Shown here in pieces: positions 34,847 through 43,780 of a stretch of 53,511 nt of DNA. The position numbers were made by a program, and so were the translations under genes. Source of the DNA: an uncultured Pirellulaceae bacterium (GTDB taxonomy: Bacteria > Planctomycetota > Planctomycetia > Pirellulales > Pirellulaceae); the NCBI GenBank assembly GCA_937928555.1, contig CALFWR010000090.1:1-53511 (forward strand), read 5' to 3'. How positions within the stretch are numbered: position 1 is the first letter of the stretch; each line of letters begins with the position of its first letter. The notes beneath the pieces were generated by a model. The model made no database searches. It was not told where the DNA came from and was given only the letters and a program-made list of their open reading frames with translations.

Positions 34847-35875
34847 TTATTTGGCCTTCTTTTCAAATCCTTGCGACAGGAGCGAATCGAAACCCAGCGA
34901 CAGTGGTCGCACGTCGATGCCCAGTGGCCGCAAAATTTTCGCCGCACGCAAGGCACGACCTCCGGCTCGGCAATGCACGTAAACGATCTTGTCCTCAGGC
35001 ACACGGGCTTTGATCTTTTCAGGTTCGGCGGCTAGAGAACCCAATTCACTAAGCTGAAAAAGCTCGGCCTGCTTCAGCGAATCGGCATCCCATTCGGATT
35101 GCTCACGAACGTCGAACAGAACCGCCGTGCCGTTCTTCAGATTGGCTTTGACTTCCGCGACCGAATCAACGGTGTGGCCTTTGTCGGTGACACGTTTTGA
35201 TTTTTTGAAACGCTTCAGGTAGGAGGTCTCGAAAAAGTCATCCCGCAGTTCGATTTCCTCGAAACCCGCCATCACGATCTCGCTGGTGAACGTTTTGCGG
35301 TCGGCGCGAACGTGGCCCATAATCCAATCCGAACTTTTGCCTTCGATGCGATCAAATTCGACCAGCACCACAACGCCGTCGTCTTTGAGGGCGCGGTAAA
35401 TGGAACGCATCGTTTTGTAGGGAAACTCAAAATGGTGGTAGGTGTCGCAAATGAAAACGAGGTCGACCGAGTTGGCGGGCAGGTTGGCCGAATCCTGAGT
35501 GCAAAGCACCGGTTGCACGTTCTTCAGCCCGTCGCTGGCTGCCGATTTTGCGACGTGGTCGAGAAGATTCTGATTGATATCGACCGCGAGGACTTTGGCG
35601 ACGTTCGGTGCGATCAGACGAGTGAACAGTCCGGTGCCTGCCCCGACGTCGGCCACGACCATGGCGGGGCGAAGCTGGCAGCAGTTGATGATCTCTTGGC
35701 GGGCATCGAAAACTTCGCGGCCTTCTTTTTCAAACCGTTCGACAAAAGTCTGTAGGTCCTCGGTGGAGGCATTGGAAAAACTGTCGTTAATGCCGGGGCG
35801 AACACTTTGCTGCTGGGCAAGGCAAACGCAGCTCAATAGCGGCAGCAAGGCAAGGGCGGCGAGTGAGTTTTTCAT
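34847..35875 (-). CDS. Exported SAM-methyltransferase fused to a rhodanese domain
   Basis: The 342-residue protein starts at ATG 35875 with a signal peptide (about 1-21, ending CLAQ). A class I methyltransferase follows, with motif I VADVGAGTGLFTR near 74-86 and an acidic AVDINQN strand near 97. The C-terminal 115 residues are a rhodanese domain with FDVREQSEW and a predicted active loop HCRAGGR (Cys 302). A methyltransferase needs SAM, which is not expected outside the cytoplasm, so the signal peptide is unexpected. It could be a lipid- or quinone-methylating enzyme at the membrane with a sulfur-carrier partner domain. It is divergent from the EF-hand gene. Confidence 0.8.
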   Translation of the reverse strand: MKNSLAALALLPLLSCVCLAQQQSVRPGINDSFSNASTEDLQTFVERFEKEGREVFDARQEIINCCQLRPAMVVADVGAGTGLFTRLIAPNVAKVLAVDINQNLLDHVAKSAASDGLKNVQPVLCTQDSANLPANSVDLVFICDTYHHFEFPYKTMRSIYRALKDDGVVVLVEFDRIEGKSSDWIMGHVRADRKTFTSEIVMAGFEEIELRDDFFETSYLKRFKKSKRVTDKGHTVDSVAEVKANLKNGTAVLFDVREQSEWDADSLKQAELFQLSELGSLAAEPEKIKARVPEDKIVYVHCRAGGRALRAAKILRPLGIDVRPLSLGFDSLLSQGFEKKAK

Positions 35876-36062
35876 GGTTCGGGTTCCCGATGTGGCGCGA
35901 AGTGCCCCAGTATACGGTTCCCGACCTGTCCACAAAACAAGCATGTGACGTGATTGGTGGGTAACACGGAAAATCTCTGTGGATTTTCAGCGATTGCGCA
36001 ACACACTGTGCCGTTGGCGTGTGTTAAAACCGACGAAACAATTCCGCTCCCTTTAGGATCAA

Positions 36063-36797
36063 ATGATGCCCAAGTTTCTAATCGCCGCCGCAGCGGCCCT
36101 GATGTTTTGCGTGACCAGTTCCGATATTCAAGCCCAGGAAGGCTCGCCGCCGGCAAAGCAGGGTGACGAGCGGATGCAAGGGCGTTCTGGCCCCGGCGGG
36201 GGTGCGGGCCGCAGAGGCCGACGTGGCGGGGGGCGAGGTGGCCAGGGCGGTCAGCGGGGTAGTCGCATGGCTGCGATGCTTTCTGCCCTTCCTGTGATGA
36301 AGGCCCTGGATGCTGATGGCAACGGCGAGATTTCGGCAGCAGAAATTTCCAACGCATCCAAAGCTTTGGCAGCGCTGGACAAGGACGGCGATGGCGTTTT
36401 GAAATCGGCCGAGCTAATGCCTGATTTTTCTCAAATGGGCGGCGGACGTCCCGGCGCTGGCGTTGCGCCAGGCGCTGGTGGTGGACCCGGCGCTGGTGGA
36501 CCGGGCGCCGGTGGTGCACGCGGCGGCCGAGCCAGCGGTGGTGGATCGCGACCGAGCCTCACAGATCGTCTTGCCGAAATGGATACCAACAAAGACGGAA
36601 AACTTGCCAAGGACGAAGCTCCGGAATGGATGCAGGGCATGTTCGCAAACTTCGACACCAACGGGGACGGCTTTGCGACCAAAGAAGAACTCGAAGAGGC
36701 GACCAAGCGTATCCGCAGCAGTCGCGGAGGCGGTCGCGGCGGTCGTAGCGCACAGCCCAAAGCAAAAGACAATCGCCCGGCGTTTGACGACAACTAG
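36063..36797 (+). CDS. Secreted EF-hand, Gly/Arg-rich protein
   Basis: The 244-residue protein has a signal peptide (about 1-24), a Gly/Arg-rich segment at about 40-66, and calcium-binding loops: DADGNGEISAAE near 80 and DKDGDGVLKSAE near 103, then DTNKDGKLAKDE near 180 and DTNGDGFATKEE near 202. A Gly/Pro/Ala-rich spacer separates the two pairs. ATG 36063 follows AGGA. It is 39 bp upstream of the PQQ-propeller gene and probably co-transcribed. Such exported calcium-binding proteins are numerous in planctomycetes. Confidence 0.85.
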   Translation: MMPKFLIAAAAALMFCVTSSDIQAQEGSPPAKQGDERMQGRSGPGGGAGRRGRRGGGRGGQGGQRGSRMAAMLSALPVMKALDADGNGEISAAEISNASKALAALDKDGDGVLKSAELMPDFSQMGGGRPGAGVAPGAGGGPGAGGPGAGGARGGRASGGGSRPSLTDRLAEMDTNKDGKLAKDEAPEWMQGMFANFDTNGDGFATKEELEEATKRIRSSRGGGRGGRSAQPKAKDNRPAFDDN

Positions 36798-36836
36798 TCT
36801 TCCCATCCATCTATCTCAATTCACACAGGATCTCCA

Positions 36837-38192
36837 ATGAAATTTGAACCGATTCGCGCTGCACAAGCTGTGCTTGCCGCGCTTTCGCTACTGCTAGTCA
36901 CGTCAACCTCGAACGCGCAACAGGACGACTGGTCTCGTTTCCGCGGCGACAACGGCAATGGCGTCAGCACCGCGAGTGCGCCGACGGAATGGGGCCCGGA
37001 CAAGAACATTCGCTGGAAAACGGAACTTCCGGGGGCCGGTTGTTCTTCACCTATCGTCTGCAATGGTAAAGTTTTCCTGACCTGCTACTCAGGCTATGGC
37101 GAAGCTCGCGACAACGTGGGCAGCAAAGAAAACCTCAAACGTCACGTCGTTTGCATCGATCAGGCATCCGGCAAAGAGCTCTGGTCGAACACCATTGACG
37201 CCGCCGAGGGAGAAGATGACTTTTCCGGAATCGGAGTAACGGCACACGGCTATGCGTCGCACACGCCGGTTTGCGATGGCGAACGCCTGTTCGTATTCCT
37301 TGGCAAATCGGGGGTCATTGCCTACGACCTTGGCGGGGAAGAGCTTTGGCGAAAAGAAGTCGGCAAGGGTTCCGATGCACGCAAATGGGGTTCCGCGGCA
37401 AGCCCGATCGTTCATGGCGATTTGGTGGTCGTTCCTGCCCTAGCAGAAAGCCGATCCGTTTACGGATTGGACAAAAAAACCGGCGAACAGCGCTGGGTTT
37501 GCGAGTCCAAGGCCATGGACAACACGTGGTCGACTCCACTGGTTGTCAAGGTTGACGACCAGCGGGACGACATTGTGATTGGTGTCCCTGATGAGCTGTG
37601 GGCGATCAACCCAAAAACGGGAAAACTCAAATGGTTCGCGTCTGGAATCGGCGGCGAGGACACGGGTTTCTACACCAGTCCGGTTGAAATCGATGGCGTG
37701 ATTTACGCCTCGGTCGGTGGTCGCTCGGGCGGAGGAACGATCGCGGTTCGCAAAGGCGGCCAGAAGGACGCCACGGAGTCTCACGTTTCGTGGAACGGTC
37801 CGACGTCTTCCAGCTTTGCAACGCCAGTGGTTCACAACGGCCACCTGTTCGCAGTTGGACGCGGCGGCATCATGCAAGTCATCGACATCGAATCAGGAGA
37901 TTTGGTGAAAAAGGCGCGAATGGAATCAACGGATTCCAGTCGGCCGTCCAACGGTGGATCAAGAAGCCGATTTGGTTCGCCTGACTACGGTTCGCCCGTG
38001 GTTGCCGGTGACAAACTGTATTTCACCAAAGGCAACGGCGAAACGTTTGTGTTCACCGCAGATGCCGAGTGCAAGCAGGTCGGAGCCAACAAGCTGACCG
38101 ATGACTCTGAGACTTTCTCGGGAACTCCGGCGCTAAGTAATGGCCAGATTTTCATTCGCTCCAACAAGCATCTCTACTGCATTGGCGAGTAG
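36837..38192 (+). CDS. Exported PQQ-like beta-propeller protein
   Basis: The 451-residue protein has a signal peptide ending at about 28 (TSNAQ) and then a WSRFRGDNGNG start typical of planctomycete BamB/PQQ-propeller proteins. Blade repeats such as GKELW, GEELW, GEQRWV and GKLKWF recur through the chain. It lacks dehydrogenase catalytic residues, so an adhesive or scaffold role is more likely than alcohol oxidation. ATG 36837 has an AGGA site. A strong terminator at 38224-38252 ends the EF-hand/propeller unit. Confidence 0.85.
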   Translation: MKFEPIRAAQAVLAALSLLLVTSTSNAQQDDWSRFRGDNGNGVSTASAPTEWGPDKNIRWKTELPGAGCSSPIVCNGKVFLTCYSGYGEARDNVGSKENLKRHVVCIDQASGKELWSNTIDAAEGEDDFSGIGVTAHGYASHTPVCDGERLFVFLGKSGVIAYDLGGEELWRKEVGKGSDARKWGSAASPIVHGDLVVVPALAESRSVYGLDKKTGEQRWVCESKAMDNTWSTPLVVKVDDQRDDIVIGVPDELWAINPKTGKLKWFASGIGGEDTGFYTSPVEIDGVIYASVGGRSGGGTIAVRKGGQKDATESHVSWNGPTSSSFATPVVHNGHLFAVGRGGIMQVIDIESGDLVKKARMESTDSSRPSNGGSRSRFGSPDYGSPVVAGDKLYFTKGNGETFVFTADAECKQVGANKLTDDSETFSGTPALSNGQIFIRSNKHLYCIGE

Positions 38193-38223
38193 GTTCTGTT
38201 TTGAGTTGCAGAAGTTCAGGTTC

Positions 38224-38252
38224 AGGCCGGCAATTTTTTGCCGGCCTTTTTT
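38224..38252 (+). terminator. Intrinsic terminator after the propeller gene
   Basis: AGGCCGGCAA and TTGCCGGCCT form a 10-bp stem with a 4-base T loop, followed by six T residues (38247-38252). Confidence 0.92.
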
Positions 38253-38278
38253 GTGCGCGAGGCGTGGCGATCATTTCA

Positions 38279-38346
38279 GTGAGCCGCTGGCCGTGAGGCC
38301 TCCGGTGGGTGAACCGCTGGCCGTGAGGCCTCGGGTAGGTGAGCCG
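38279..38346 (+). repeat. GTGAGCCG repeat, two tandem units plus a partial
   Basis: Two 30-bp units, GTGAGCCGCTGGCCGTGAGG at 38279 and GTGAACCGCTGGCCGTGAGG at 38309, are followed by a truncated third. Together with 38381-38484 they fill the 301-bp gap after the propeller gene; no gene is present. Confidence 0.8.
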
Positions 38347-38493
38347 AAGAGAAAACGTAACGTTGCGAGGTAGTTCGGTTGCCGGAGCGGCGGACGGACT
38401 TTGAGGACGAAACATTTTCTCAAAGCGGCGGATTGAATTGGGAGGTTAAAGCGTTGAGCTGGTTCACGTCCTTGATCCGGCCTACTTATTCGC

Positions 38494-40176
38494 TCAGGCG
38501 AAAATGGCGTCGTCGGTGAAAGGCCACGGGCCTGAACGCTGCTTCAAGGCTTCGTGAACCAACAGAGTGCGGTACACAAGGCGGTCCTGCACGTAAGCGT
38601 CCAACACAAAACGGCTGTTCCTTTTGATGCTCTCGACCTCCAATTCGATTCGGAAACCTGATTGCCCGGCCGACGGATATTGCGGAAACCCGTTCACCAG
38701 ATCCGGGCGATCGACCACGTCGGCCACCGACTGGTCTCCAGCTTCATTGGTGGCTTTAAGCGTTACCGCTTGGCCATCGACAAGGATCCAACCGGCCAAA
38801 ACCATGGTCTTGCGAATCATCATCACGTTGTCAATTCGGCCTCGAACAGCGGCCTTGCGCCAGGGATGTTGAATCGAAACGCTTTCTTCATGAACCTGCT
38901 TTAACCAGATGGCAAACGCTTCAACCGTCTTCTCAAGCTTGCGAATCGTCAGGTCAATTGCCTGATCGTCGTGCGCCGCGTTGGGCCAGAACTCACCATG
39001 AGTCATGATTCCGTTTTCTGCCGCGAACATCGAAAAGACCGTTCGACGCTGTTCGATGGTGAGAAAATCATGCGGCACAAAATCAAGCGAAAGCCGCGAC
39101 GGATGGCCGATCAAGCAGGCTCCAATTTCGGCTTGCGAGGCAATGTCGTTGAACTCCTCAGAAAGCTGCGTACCGATGCGATGAAACTGGCCGGGCAAGT
39201 TTTCCTTTTCGACTTTGTCCAGAGTCGCGGCGACCAGATCCAAAGTCAACCCAGAGGGTCGGTCGATGTTGCGAATCGTGCTTCGCCACGATGTTTTGAG
39301 TTTTTCCCAGCGACCAATCAATGCCGAAAAAGACATCGCGCCGCCAAGGTTCTCGCCCGCGATCGTAATGTCCGGCTGAATCGAAAAGTACTTTTGTGCG
39401 CTACCGGTTTCGAGACGAAATGCGGTTTGAGATTCGTCGAAAATCAGCAACACGCCGTGTTCACGCAGCAACTGCGTAACTTCTGGCCAGTAGTCGCGAT
39501 CGGGAAAGTGAAACGCAAAGGGTTCCATCACGACCGCGGCCACGGAACCCTTGTGCTGATTCAGATTCCAACGCAGCGAGCCAACGTTGTCAGCCTGAAA
39601 CGTTTTCACGTGGGCGGAATCGAATTGGGGGCGGGCAAAACGGAAACGCTGATCTTCCGCGAACCATTCTCGCGAAGTGTTAAGTTCGGGAACTAGAATT
39701 ATTTCTTTTCCCGCTAGCGTCCTTGCCATCTCGGTCGCGCTGTAGATGGCCTCGCGTCGACCTCGCGTGAAAGAAACGCCGTAGTCCTGTCCGCCAAACA
39801 GTTCCGCCAATCTCACTGCCAACCGGGGTTCACGCGGGTCGGTCAGCGGACCGTCACACGATGCAGGTGGATCCAGTGGATGCGGGGGGGCGTCGTCGAT
39901 CCACGCTTGCATCGTTTGGAGCAGCAGTGGATGCCGATGACCCAGCAAATTGCTGGAGATACCTCCGGTCCAATCAATCAACTGCCGCCCCAGTGAGTCA
40001 CCGATCACGCAGCCGGTGCCGGTCGATGCAAACTTCGGGAGCGACTCCGAGCAGAATAAAGGCTGCCGCAAAAGTGGCTCAAATCGAAACGGCAGCAGCA
40101 CCCGTTTGGCTTGCTGAATCAGCTTTGCCTGCTGTTCAAGCAACTGAAGGTTGGGAGTCGAAGGTTCGGTCGCCAT
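38494..40176 (-). CDS. Class III aminotransferase-fold protein lacking the PLP lysine, with extra C-terminal domain
   Basis: Residues about 40-430 follow the class III (glutamate-1-semialdehyde aminomutase/ornithine aminotransferase) fold: DWTGGISSNLLGHRHP, VVMEPF near 215 and IFDESQTAFR at 245-254. The usual catalytic G-K step reads IAGENLGGAMS at 272-282, so Glu 275 takes the place of the PLP-binding lysine. The last 115 residues form a beta-rich domain (VRGRIDNVMMI, LAGWILVDGQ, DVVDRPDLVNGFPQYP) that recalls small add-on domains of glycosyltransferases. If the Lys loss is real, this is a non-transaminating pseudoenzyme. ATG 40176 is the start; length 560. Confidence 0.8.
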   Translation of the reverse strand: MATEPSTPNLQLLEQQAKLIQQAKRVLLPFRFEPLLRQPLFCSESLPKFASTGTGCVIGDSLGRQLIDWTGGISSNLLGHRHPLLLQTMQAWIDDAPPHPLDPPASCDGPLTDPREPRLAVRLAELFGGQDYGVSFTRGRREAIYSATEMARTLAGKEIILVPELNTSREWFAEDQRFRFARPQFDSAHVKTFQADNVGSLRWNLNQHKGSVAAVVMEPFAFHFPDRDYWPEVTQLLREHGVLLIFDESQTAFRLETGSAQKYFSIQPDITIAGENLGGAMSFSALIGRWEKLKTSWRSTIRNIDRPSGLTLDLVAATLDKVEKENLPGQFHRIGTQLSEEFNDIASQAEIGACLIGHPSRLSLDFVPHDFLTIEQRRTVFSMFAAENGIMTHGEFWPNAAHDDQAIDLTIRKLEKTVEAFAIWLKQVHEESVSIQHPWRKAAVRGRIDNVMMIRKTMVLAGWILVDGQAVTLKATNEAGDQSVADVVDRPDLVNGFPQYPSAGQSGFRIELEVESIKRNSRFVLDAYVQDRLVYRTLLVHEALKQRSGPWPFTDDAIFA

Positions 40177-40354
40177 GAATCTCCACGCGAAATAAATCCT
40201 CAGCGGTCAGTTGACCAAGTTCTGCCTTTTTCTCAAATGCGAGTTTGCTGGAAAGCCGGGCGATCCACGTGCAATAGAGAATGCAAATTTTACAGAATTG
40301 CTTTCACTCCGGGAGCGGCTCGGTAAAAGGAAAAGTTGTCTTGACCCAAAATTG

Positions 40355-40672
40355 TCATTTTTCTAACCTGCCCCCGTCGTCAATGAAACAAACTTGTTGA
40401 TGACTGCGAAAGCCGATGGGAGACAGCGTCTTCCCTTTCGACACGGAAGTTGAAAGCGGCCCAAGCAGATGCTTGGCTACGACATGGATGTTGTGGCCAA
40501 AATCGTCCAATCGCTCTCGGATAACTGTGAAGTTCTTTGCCCCCCTGGAACTTCCGATCTTCCGAGGGTGTTTTTTTGCGCCCCCTGTAAAACGATCCAG
40601 TACGCTATCGGCATTCCAGGCGACGACATCTGAGCCCCAAAATTCCGAGTGCCCCGAGACGTTTCGACGCAT
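40355..40672 (-). CDS. Doubtful 105-residue ORF
   Basis: An ATG-initiated frame begins 12 bp after the stop of the membrane protein gene at 40685 on the same strand. There is no ribosome site, no family and no signal sequence, and frames on the plus strand are equally open here. It could be a small gene, a decayed gene or chance. The rest of the 40177-40684 gap is unexplained. Confidence 0.2.
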   Translation of the reverse strand: MRRNVSGHSEFWGSDVVAWNADSVLDRFTGGAKKHPRKIGSSRGAKNFTVIRERLDDFGHNIHVVAKHLLGPLSTSVSKGKTLSPIGFRSHQQVCFIDDGGRLEK

Positions 40673-40684
40673 GTGCGTGGCAGG

Positions 40685-41215
40685 CTACAGCTTCAGTCCC
40701 TCACGTGGATCGGACTGTTCGAATTCTTCCACAACCCACTTGTCGCCCGATTTCTTCATGTGCAGCACCACGCGACGCTGAATCGGCACCGGATTGGGAA
40801 AGTTCGTATTGCTGGCTTTGGCAAATGCCACAAATTTCACGGTCGCGTTCATCCGGTCATCCGAGATTTCGATTCCGTTCATCGCTGTCACAAAGCACGA
40901 ATGACACGTTGCATCGCGTAACTCCGCTTTGGCTCGGTTCACCAGCCTTTCACTACCAAGGCACCCATAGACGTAGTCAAAGTCGTTACGCTGCATCGCT
41001 TCGGCCATTTTGTAAACGGCATTGGAGGCACTTTCGCGATCCGAGACGTAGAGGACTTCGGTGGTGACCAACATCGCGGTGAGCACAGCGATCAAAAGAC
41101 CTGCTTTTAGCAGCGGTTTGCTTCCCGCCGACAAAGCCAAACCAATGAAAACAATCGCCAGAATAAACCCGGTGGTAGCGGGGAACGTGCAATTGTCGGT
41201 AAACCACTCAATCAT
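40685..41215 (-). CDS. Unrecognised membrane protein
   Basis: The 176-residue protein has two adjacent transmembrane helices near the N-terminus (about 13-32 and 37-57). A soluble domain of about 115 residues follows that looks like a SnoaL/NTF2-type cone (YKMAEAMQRNDFDYVYGCLG, RRVVLHMKKSGDKWVVEEFE). The function is unknown. It starts at ATG 41215 and is divergent from the barrel gene at 41622. Confidence 0.65.
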   Translation of the reverse strand: MIEWFTDNCTFPATTGFILAIVFIGLALSAGSKPLLKAGLLIAVLTAMLVTTEVLYVSDRESASNAVYKMAEAMQRNDFDYVYGCLGSERLVNRAKAELRDATCHSCFVTAMNGIEISDDRMNATVKFVAFAKASNTNFPNPVPIQRRVVLHMKKSGDKWVVEEFEQSDPREGLKL

Positions 41216-41621
41216 TTGTTGTCCTTCACCCGCTGATCCTGTTCCGGTGTACGCATATTTTCGGTCGCCAGTTCGCGAGTTTTCCTTTGGCCCACAAGTA
41301 GACCAGTTGGTGGATCGTCAGCAAAGCTCACGCTTTTTTGAAGTTTCCGCGAGAAAGCGCGTTGCGGGAAGCTTAGGGGGGCAGGGCGTCGCTAGCAGCC
41401 ATCGGTTCCAACCAGGGCTGTCCTCTACTGGAACTTCTTTTGCTCAAACGCCACCCCTACAGGCAACGCAACTGGAAAACTTTGCCAAAACCGCAAATTC
41501 AAACTGGATAAACTTTTTCGGTTGTACCGATATCGAAAACTATTCCGGCTCGAGTTCCCTCGTGCGTCAACGTGCGCGTGGAATCCAGCCGCAAAAAAAC
41601 TCGACATTCACGAGTATCGCT
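41216..41621. other. 406-bp divergent intergenic region
   Basis: The barrel gene's frame stays open upstream to 41061, but that stretch overlaps the opposite gene, lacks a signal peptide at its start and is probably not translated. No RNA gene, repeat or promoter is identified with confidence. Confidence 0.4.
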
Positions 41622-43691
41622 ATGAAACGGTATCAACAGGCAATCATATTCGCTTTGGCATCCAGCATGCTGATCGTGTGCGCCGCCGGTCTCAAGGCAC
41701 AGACGGCGCAAAGACAACTGTTACGTTTGAACAATCCACAAGGATTTCCGCGGACGGCACGACTCCCGGCGCCGGTTGCTGCGCCAGCGGCATTTCCGGT
41801 CGCGGCTGTCGCCCCTCCCAACCCCAATCGATTTGCAAGTCAAGGCAACCAGCTACAACTTCAAGATCCAAGTCGGCAGAGCCCCCAAATCCAACCGATG
41901 TCCGACAACGTCAAACGGCTGTTGAACGAAGCCCACACGTCGAACACCGTAAGAGTCCAGCCTGCCAAAACAGTTCGGGAAATGTTTGGAGCACAACAGG
42001 ACGGCCAAAGCATATTTGGAGAAAGAACCGACACGCCCGATCCTGTGAATCCCGGCAGTCGCTTTAACGAGATTCCCGAGGAGAGTTCACCGCAGCAACA
42101 GGATCCAACGAATCCTTTTGGAGAGCGTACACAGCCAAATCCAACTCCCGTTCCAACACAGCCTACCCTTCCGCTGCCACAGAATAACGTGCCCCAGCGG
42201 AACCCATTTGGCCAGCCCGTCGATCGGCTGCCACAACAACAAAATCCTTTTGGCTCGCAAGTCGATCCGACTCCCATTACCCCACCGCTGGAACCGCAGA
42301 ATCCTGGCAACGTGGATCCACTGCTGCCATTTGATGCCGAATTTACTCCAAACCCTGCTGACATTCGCACTGATCCACCGATTCCCGGCGGAGTAAACAA
42401 CGTGCAACAACCTCAGCAGCCAACTCGGGCGCGCGAACCGGGTGCTTTGGAAACCGACATCGAAGACATCGGACCCACACTTGCGGATCCGGACCAACGA
42501 CCGCGTGACGACGAAAATGATTCGCGCGATACCGAAGATCGTAATGACGAACTTGAATCGGTTCGAAAACCGGGAGTGGGAAGGGTCTATCTTCCAGCCA
42601 GAAGCCCAACGGAATATGCCCGCCCACCAAAATCGCCATCACAAGAGCGTCCGCCGGGATACGGCTACCCACCTGGCTACCCACCTGGCTACCCACCTCA
42701 ACCGGGTGCCCCGGGTGCCTACGCGGGACTGCCCGGCCCTTACGGCTATGGCCAGGCTCCTTACGGCGGCCAGGCGAACACGCCCTATCCGCCGCCTCCC
42801 TATCCCGTGCCTTACCCGGTGCCCGGCTATCCTGGCTGGGGTGGAGTTGGAGGCTGTGGACCGGGCTGTGTGCCAGCGAATCCATGTGCCAGTTGCTGTA
42901 CCTCACACGCCAACGTCGCTTGTGCTTGCCCTAACCCGTGCGGCACCTGTCATGATGAACCACCCATTGAAACACTTGCCGACACCATCGGCCGACCGCT
43001 TCTGGATGCTCCATGCGACGACCGATGCGGAGACGTCTACAGCGATGTGGTCAGTTGCGATGAATCCTGTGAAGAGTTGTACTTGCCGCTCTATCTGTCA
43101 CTGTTCGGAGGAGCCTCCAACATTGGCGACCTGATTACCCGTGAAGATGACTTCAGTGGCGTCTTCCGAGAGAACACCGGAACCGTATTCGGTTTCGCAC
43201 TGGGAAAAGTTCAGGGCAGGAATCTGCGAACAGAACTCGAAGTCAGCTACAGATCAATTGATGTCGACGGGCTAAATCTGGAAGGACCAACTCCGTCCCA
43301 GTTTCTGCCAATCAACGGCGACGTTGGCGTGATCGCGGGGATGCTCAACGGCTATTGGGCTTTTGATGGCAACCAATCGCGCAGGCTACGGCCGTACATT
43401 GGAGCCGGGGTCGGATTTGCATTCGCACAACCGGATCTGGCTGATCCAATGGGAGTCGAATTTGCCAACGACGACGAAGAGTCCAGTTTCGCTTGGCAGT
43501 GGATGGCGGGGCTGAGCTACCAAACGACTTCGTCATTGGAATTGTTTACCGAGTATCGATACTTTGTGGCCGATTCATTTGACTTGCAGACCGAGATCGA
43601 TCCGGCGACAACCGCACCCCTCGGCACCGGTTCAGGCACCTTTGACTTCCGCACATCGAACGTCCTGTTTGGGCTACGCGTAAAGTTTTAG
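41622..43691 (+). CDS. Outer-membrane beta-barrel protein with Pro-rich, Cys-containing N-terminal half
   Basis: From ATG 41622 the 689-residue protein has a signal peptide (cleaved near QT at about 28). Pro/Gln/Asn-rich sequence fills about 30-400 and repeated PPGYP units lie near 345-360. A Cys-rich stretch follows at about 410-480 (CGPGC, CASCC, CACPNPCGTC). The last about 200 residues form an OmpA/porin-like beta barrel (GFALGKVQGRNLRTELEVSY, RPYIGAGVGFAFA, FTEYRYF) ending in LRVKF with terminal Phe, the outer-membrane sorting signal. It is probably a surface-anchored protein whose unfolded arm projects outward. Confidence 0.8.
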   Translation: MKRYQQAIIFALASSMLIVCAAGLKAQTAQRQLLRLNNPQGFPRTARLPAPVAAPAAFPVAAVAPPNPNRFASQGNQLQLQDPSRQSPQIQPMSDNVKRLLNEAHTSNTVRVQPAKTVREMFGAQQDGQSIFGERTDTPDPVNPGSRFNEIPEESSPQQQDPTNPFGERTQPNPTPVPTQPTLPLPQNNVPQRNPFGQPVDRLPQQQNPFGSQVDPTPITPPLEPQNPGNVDPLLPFDAEFTPNPADIRTDPPIPGGVNNVQQPQQPTRAREPGALETDIEDIGPTLADPDQRPRDDENDSRDTEDRNDELESVRKPGVGRVYLPARSPTEYARPPKSPSQERPPGYGYPPGYPPGYPPQPGAPGAYAGLPGPYGYGQAPYGGQANTPYPPPPYPVPYPVPGYPGWGGVGGCGPGCVPANPCASCCTSHANVACACPNPCGTCHDEPPIETLADTIGRPLLDAPCDDRCGDVYSDVVSCDESCEELYLPLYLSLFGGASNIGDLITREDDFSGVFRENTGTVFGFALGKVQGRNLRTELEVSYRSIDVDGLNLEGPTPSQFLPINGDVGVIAGMLNGYWAFDGNQSRRLRPYIGAGVGFAFAQPDLADPMGVEFANDDEESSFAWQWMAGLSYQTTSSLELFTEYRYFVADSFDLQTEIDPATTAPLGTGSGTFDFRTSNVLFGLRVKF

Positions 43692-43780
43692 CATTCGCCA
43701 CAACCCGGCCGTGAGCCGCAGGATGCAATTGTTGAACCCCCGGACACAAGAGCCAATACGTGCACGGTGAGCCGCGTCTG

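Noticed and set aside
41061..41621. N-terminal extension of the barrel protein to 41061
   Set aside because: It overlaps the divergent membrane gene and places a signal peptide in the middle of the protein.
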